From NCBI GenBank assembly GCA_030628805.1, contig DAOVQG010000186.1, positions 1 to 9,467 of the forward strand: DNA of 9,467 bases, given 5' to 3'. This DNA comes from JAGMDK01 sp023128695 (GTDB lineage Bacteria > Planctomycetota > Phycisphaerae > UBA1845 > Fen-1342). Shown piece by piece: positions 6,541 through 9,467 of the stretch. A model generated the notes under the pieces. That model searched no databases, had not been told where the DNA came from, and saw only the letters and a list, made by a program, of their open reading frames with translations. Made by a program: the position numbers and the translations under genes. Positions within the stretch are counted from its first letter, which is position 1; each line of letters begins with the position of its first letter.

Positions 6541-8406
6541 ATGAGCAAACGCGGAGCATCAAAAATGTGGCCGAACATGTTGCGGATCACGAGTGTCCGG
6601 ATCGTCGTGCAGACAGTGATGTTCGGCCTCTTCCTGGCGTTTGTGTTTTTGACCACCTGCGCGCGTCTCGACCGCCACCCCGGCTTGCAATACTGGGTCA
6701 GTAAGGTATTGGAGATTGACCCGTTAGTTGCCCTGGCCACCGCCGTCACGACCCACACGGTTTATAAGGGGCTGCTGTGGTCGCTGATCATCTTGATTCC
6801 GACCCTGTTTCTGGGCCGTTTTTTCTGCAATTGGATTTGTCCGTACGGAACATTGCACCAGTTTACAGGGTGGCTGTTTCGCCGCCGAAAGCAGCCGGCC
6901 GCGGAGGCCAACCGCTATCACCGGAGTCAGCACGTCAAGTACTACATCCTGACGGCCATGCTCGTCGCGGCGGCGCTGGGCAGCCTGCAAATCGGCTTGC
7001 TCGACCCGATCTGTCTGCTCTACCGGTCCTTCACGGGGGCCGTTGTCCCGGCGCTATCCATGCCGGCGCCGAGCCTGTTGGGTGAGCCGCGGTTTCATCA
7101 GGGCGCGTGGCTGATCGGTTTTCTGCTCTTCGGCCTGGTGGCGATGAACCTCGTCATCCCGCGGTTCTTCTGCCGAGTGCTGTGCCCGCTGGGGGCGCTC
7201 TTGGGCGTCTTGAGCCGCTTTGCCTGGTGGCGGATTCAGCGCGATCCGGACAAGTGTCAGGATTGTGGCCGCTGTCGGCTGCATTGCGAGGCCGCCTGCG
7301 ACCCGCACGCGCGGCTCCGTAAAGCGGAGTGCTTCGTTTGCTTCAACTGTCTCGAGGACTGCCCCGCAGGCGCGCTTAGCTTCGCGTTGTTTCCGCCACG
7401 GAAGCACGAGGTGAGCGGGCCCAACGTTTCCCGGCGGAAGGCTATTTTCGCCGCGGTGACCGGCCTGCTGTTCTACCCGTTTGTACGTACCGCCGGGCGG
7501 AATACACGCGATTTTTCGAGCAAGGTGATCCGCCCGCCCGGAGCGGTCGAGGAGCTGGAGTTCCTGGAGCGCTGCCTCAAATGCGACCAGTGCATCCGCG
7601 TCTGCCCCACTAACGTGATCCAGCCGGCCTGGTTCGAGAGCGGCCTCGAAGGGTTGTGGACGCCGATCCTGAACTTCCGCCTGGGCCACTGCCAATTGCA
7701 CTGCACGGCGTGCGGGGTAGTGTGCCCGTCCGGGGCGATTCAGCGGATATCGATCGCTCGGAAACTGGGCCTGGGAGAGTTTGCCGCCGAGGGCCCGCTC
7801 CGGCTCGGGACCGCTCACGTCGACGTGAGCCGCTGTCTGCCGTATAGCCAAGACGTTCCCTGCGTGGTCTGCGAAGAGGTTTGCCCCACGAGTCCCAAAG
7901 CGATCTTTGGTGAATACCAGATGCGGATGGTGCGGGACGGTCGCAAGATGGTCGTATCCGCTACGGAGAACACCGTGACAGTGAGCACTTGGCCAGAGGT
8001 GGGACAAGCGGTCGGCGAGCCGGCTCAGTTCGAGCGCGGCCAATGGAAGGGCGACGAAACCACACGCTACCACCTGCGTGTCCGGCACGCGGACGGGATG
8101 ACGGAAACGCACCGAATAGCCGACAGCGACGCGGATACGCTGACCATCGCAGACCGCTTCGCCCGCCAACCTGAGCCGGGGGCCGCGGCCTCGCTGCTGC
8201 TGGAGTTAAAGGTGCCCAGAGTTGACGCCGACCTCTGCATCGGCTGCGGCATCTGCGAGCTTGAGTGCCCGGTCGTGGGTGATCGCCGTGCGATCTACGT
8301 CACGGCGGAGGGTGAAACCCGGTCTGAGCACTCCCCGCGGCGTGATCGCAACCGCTCGGTGCGTCTGAAGACGACGGCGGCGGCCAAATCCGGAAACCCT
8401 CGCTAA
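6541..8406 (+). CDS. Membrane polyferredoxin, NapH-like fused to NapG-like
   Basis: A 621-residue membrane iron-sulfur protein, numbered from the ATG at 6541. The ATG at 6565 (codon 9) has GGAG 8 nt upstream and is the more likely start. The N-terminal half resembles NapH/NosR/RdxA quinol-side proteins: four hydrophobic spans (about 18-37, 74-95, 134-154, 189-209), the CX3CP motifs CNWICP (96-101) and CRVLCP (211-216), then two ferredoxin-type 4Fe-4S motifs (Cys239/242/245 with 249 or 253; Cys264/267/270/274). SRRKAIFAAVTGLL (297-310) resembles a twin-arginine signal. The C-terminal half resembles NapG with four more cluster motifs: Cys345/348/351/355, Cys384/388/391/395, Cys432/441/444/448 and Cys566/569/572/576. 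Residues about 455-560, between the last two, form a cysteine-free insertion. The expected role is electron transfer between quinones and a redox partner. No nitrate reductase gene is present here, so nap symbols are not applied. Confidence 0.87.
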   Translation: MSKRGASKMWPNMLRITSVRIVVQTVMFGLFLAFVFLTTCARLDRHPGLQYWVSKVLEIDPLVALATAVTTHTVYKGLLWSLIILIPTLFLGRFFCNWICPYGTLHQFTGWLFRRRKQPAAEANRYHRSQHVKYYILTAMLVAAALGSLQIGLLDPICLLYRSFTGAVVPALSMPAPSLLGEPRFHQGAWLIGFLLFGLVAMNLVIPRFFCRVLCPLGALLGVLSRFAWWRIQRDPDKCQDCGRCRLHCEAACDPHARLRKAECFVCFNCLEDCPAGALSFALFPPRKHEVSGPNVSRRKAIFAAVTGLLFYPFVRTAGRNTRDFSSKVIRPPGAVEELEFLERCLKCDQCIRVCPTNVIQPAWFESGLEGLWTPILNFRLGHCQLHCTACGVVCPSGAIQRISIARKLGLGEFAAEGPLRLGTAHVDVSRCLPYSQDVPCVVCEEVCPTSPKAIFGEYQMRMVRDGRKMVVSATENTVTVSTWPEVGQAVGEPAQFERGQWKGDETTRYHLRVRHADGMTETHRIADSDADTLTIADRFARQPEPGAAASLLLELKVPRVDADLCIGCGICELECPVVGDRRAIYVTAEGETRSEHSPRRDRNRSVRLKTTAAAKSGNPR

Positions 8407-8439
8407 AGCACCGTACGCGATCGGGCGACAATGAAGAGC

Positions 8440-8457
8440 CGCGGGCTTCAGCCCGCG
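8440..8457. repeat. Hairpin, 7-bp stem with TTCA loop
   Basis: CGCGGGC-TTCA-GCCCGCG lies 33 bp after the polyferredoxin stop. Its position suits a 3' structure, but only a weak CCTTTCG follows, so intrinsic termination is doubtful. It resembles dispersed palindromes common in planctomycete genomes. Confidence 0.65.
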
Positions 8458-8502
8458 CGGCCTTTCGCACATCGAACTGGCGCAAGATTGCGCTTGGTCA
8501 TT

Positions 8503-8508
8503 TAGAAT
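8503..8508 (+). promoter_or_regulatory. Possible -10 box of a leaderless transcript
   Basis: TAGAAT (five of six to TATAAT) ends 6 nt before the ATG at 8515. There is no Shine-Dalgarno sequence between them and no strong -35 at the usual distance. The layout is like that at the amidohydrolase start. Confidence 0.25.
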
Positions 8509-8514
8509 CAGAGC

Positions 8515-9467
8515 ATGGACCCTAGCAACGCGAGTCCCGACCAGCATGAGCCGGTAACGGAACTGGCGGTCTGGGAGTTCGCCGGGCTGATGCTCACCTA
8601 TTGGTGCAGCTCGAAATGTGCGTTCTGCTATGTACACGCCGGGCCGAACCGCGGCGGTGACATGGACGTCGAGACGGCCCTGGCACTGTGGCGAAGCCTC
8701 GATCAACTGGCGGCGGCCCACGGCAAAACCATGCGCATCCACCTGGCGGGGGGGGAGCCGTTCCGGGACTGGGTTCGGCTCGCGTCGATCATTCGGACGG
8801 CTCGCGACGCCGGGTTGACGCCGCTGGAAAAAGTGGAGACCAATGCCTTCTGGGCGACCGACGACGGCCTGACCCGCGCCCGGCTCGAATTGCTGAACGC
8901 CCTCGGCACCCAAAAGCTCGTCGTCAGCAGCGATGTCTTCCACCAGGAGTTCGTGCCGTTCGACCGCGTGCAACGCTGCGTCGCCATGGCTCGGCGAGTG
9001 TTCGGTCCCGGCCGAGTGATCGTCCGCTGGTGGGACTTCTTCCAGAACCCGGTGAACACCCGACAATTGAGCCCCGCCGCGAAGAAGCAGGCCTTCAAAG
9101 CGGCCCTGGAGCACCACTCGGACCGCCTGACCGGCCGCGCTTCAGAGAAACTCGCGCCCCTCCTGCCCGGCTACCCCGCGGAGAGGTTTCAGGGCCACAA
9201 TTGCCTCGCCGAGGTCCTCCAGAGCAAACACGTCCACATCGACCCTTTCGGCAACATCTTCCCCGGCACCTGCGGCGGCATCATTCTCGGCCGGGCCGCT
9301 CCGTGTGGCACCGGCTTCCAGCCGGTAACTCCGTGTGGCACCGGCTTCCAGCCGGTGACTTCGTGTGGCACCGGCTTCCAGCCGGCAACTCCGTGTGGCA
9401 CCGGCTTCCAGCCGGTGGAAGATGTAGTGGCCGGGCTCCGTCCCGGCCGTCCCACCGGCTGGAAGCC
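8515..9467 (+). CDS. Radical SAM protein, 3' end beyond the window, with in-frame repeat insertion
   Basis: At least 317 codons, open to the window edge. Near the N-terminus LTYWCSSKCAFCYVHAG carries the classical CX3CX2C cluster motif (Cys31, Cys35, Cys38), followed by LAGGEPF (77-83), the GGE-type SAM-binding segment. VETNAFWAT (107-115) and LVVSSDVFHQEFVP (135-148) follow as likely core strands. HNCLAEV (228-234) and HIDPFGNIFPGTCGG (241-255) resemble the start of a C-terminal domain with extra cysteines. From residue 263 the frame runs through four 10-residue repeats (PCGTGFQPVT and variants) encoded by the palindromic array at 9301-9420, then through an inverted copy. Either the array is a tolerated in-frame insertion or the gene is damaged. 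The ATG at 8515 is chosen because the conserved domain begins soon after. No substrate or gene name can be given. It is not closely related to the radical SAM protein at 1318-2487. Confidence 0.85.
   Translation, partial: MDPSNASPDQHEPVTELAVWEFAGLMLTYWCSSKCAFCYVHAGPNRGGDMDVETALALWRSLDQLAAAHGKTMRIHLAGGEPFRDWVRLASIIRTARDAGLTPLEKVETNAFWATDDGLTRARLELLNALGTQKLVVSSDVFHQEFVPFDRVQRCVAMARRVFGPGRVIVRWWDFFQNPVNTRQLSPAAKKQAFKAALEHHSDRLTGRASEKLAPLLPGYPAERFQGHNCLAEVLQSKHVHIDPFGNIFPGTCGGIILGRAAPCGTGFQPVTPCGTGFQPVTSCGTGFQPATPCGTGFQPVEDVVAGLRPGRPTGWK
9301..9467. repeat. 30-bp tandem repeat array with inverted terminal copy
   Basis: Four 30-bp units lie at 9301-9330, 9331-9360, 9361-9390 and 9391-9420, each containing the hairpin ACCGGC-TTCCA-GCCGGT or a close variant. 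Next comes a second hairpin, GGCCGGG-CTCCGT-CCCGGCC (9429-9448). An inverted copy at 9452-9467 is an exact 16-bp complement of 9403-9418. The array lies inside the radical SAM reading frame and may continue past the window. Confidence 0.93.

Noticed and set aside
6541..8406. Naming the polyferredoxin as napH, napG or nosR
   Set aside because: The motifs resemble those families, but there is no nitrate or nitrous oxide reductase gene in the window and the protein is a fusion, so a pathway name would overstate the evidence.
7054..9117. Long minus-strand open frames at 7054-8169 and 8206-9117
   Set aside because: They lie opposite genes with full sets of cluster-binding cysteine motifs, and their translations are arginine-, proline- and alanine-rich without domain signals. 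They are shadows of the plus-strand genes.
9189..9455. An 88-codon minus-strand frame with TGWKPVPHGV repeats
   Set aside because: It is the antisense of the 30-bp array and of the radical SAM frame. Such translations are a frequent artefact of this repeat family.

Overview
The window looks like a piece of a GC-rich bacterial chromosome, most likely from a planctomycete or a close relative. This is an inference. It rests on the abundance and style of short GC-rich palindromic repeats (units built on ACCGGCTTCCAGCCGGT, CGCGGGCTTCAGCCCGCG, CACTGCTCTTGAGCAGTG and GGGAGGGCGA.GCTCCC), which I associate with planctomycete genomes, and on the scarcity of Shine-Dalgarno sites. There are no rRNA, tRNA or CRISPR features and no transposase gene. 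Enzymes of anaerobic or low-potential redox chemistry dominate.

Layout. 1-257: no confident gene; a 52-bp inverted repeat lies just past the 3' end of the first gene. 258-2487 (minus strand): a radical SAM protein (1318-2487) followed 58 bp downstream by a nitrilase-superfamily amidohydrolase (258-1259). The radical SAM gene is visibly poorer in GC than its neighbours. 2488-2734: divergent intergenic region with two small hairpins. 2735-5892 (plus strand): a tungsten-type aldehyde:ferredoxin oxidoreductase whose stop codon overlaps (ATGA) the start of a tandem two-domain class II aldolase. 5893-6540: 648 bp without a gene, filled to 6380 with three families of palindromic repeats and then a plausible promoter. 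6541-8406 (plus): a membrane polyferredoxin that reads as a NapH-like quinol dehydrogenase joined to a NapG-like ferredoxin, with six 4Fe-4S motifs. 8407-8514: short gap with a hairpin. 8515 to the window end (plus): a second, unrelated radical SAM protein, cut by the window edge. It runs in frame through a 30-bp repeat array.

How the parts may work together (inference): the aldolase could release an aldehyde from a sugar phosphate, and the oxidoreductase would oxidise it to the acid with reduction of ferredoxin. The polyferredoxin, a separate transcription unit, is of a type that moves electrons between quinones and iron-sulfur carriers and could be linked, but nothing beyond proximity shows this. 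The most unusual items are the in-frame repeat array in the last gene, the shared architecture of the repeat arrays, the aldolase with one intact and one degraded metal site, and the NapH/NapG-like fusion with an internal twin-arginine-like segment.
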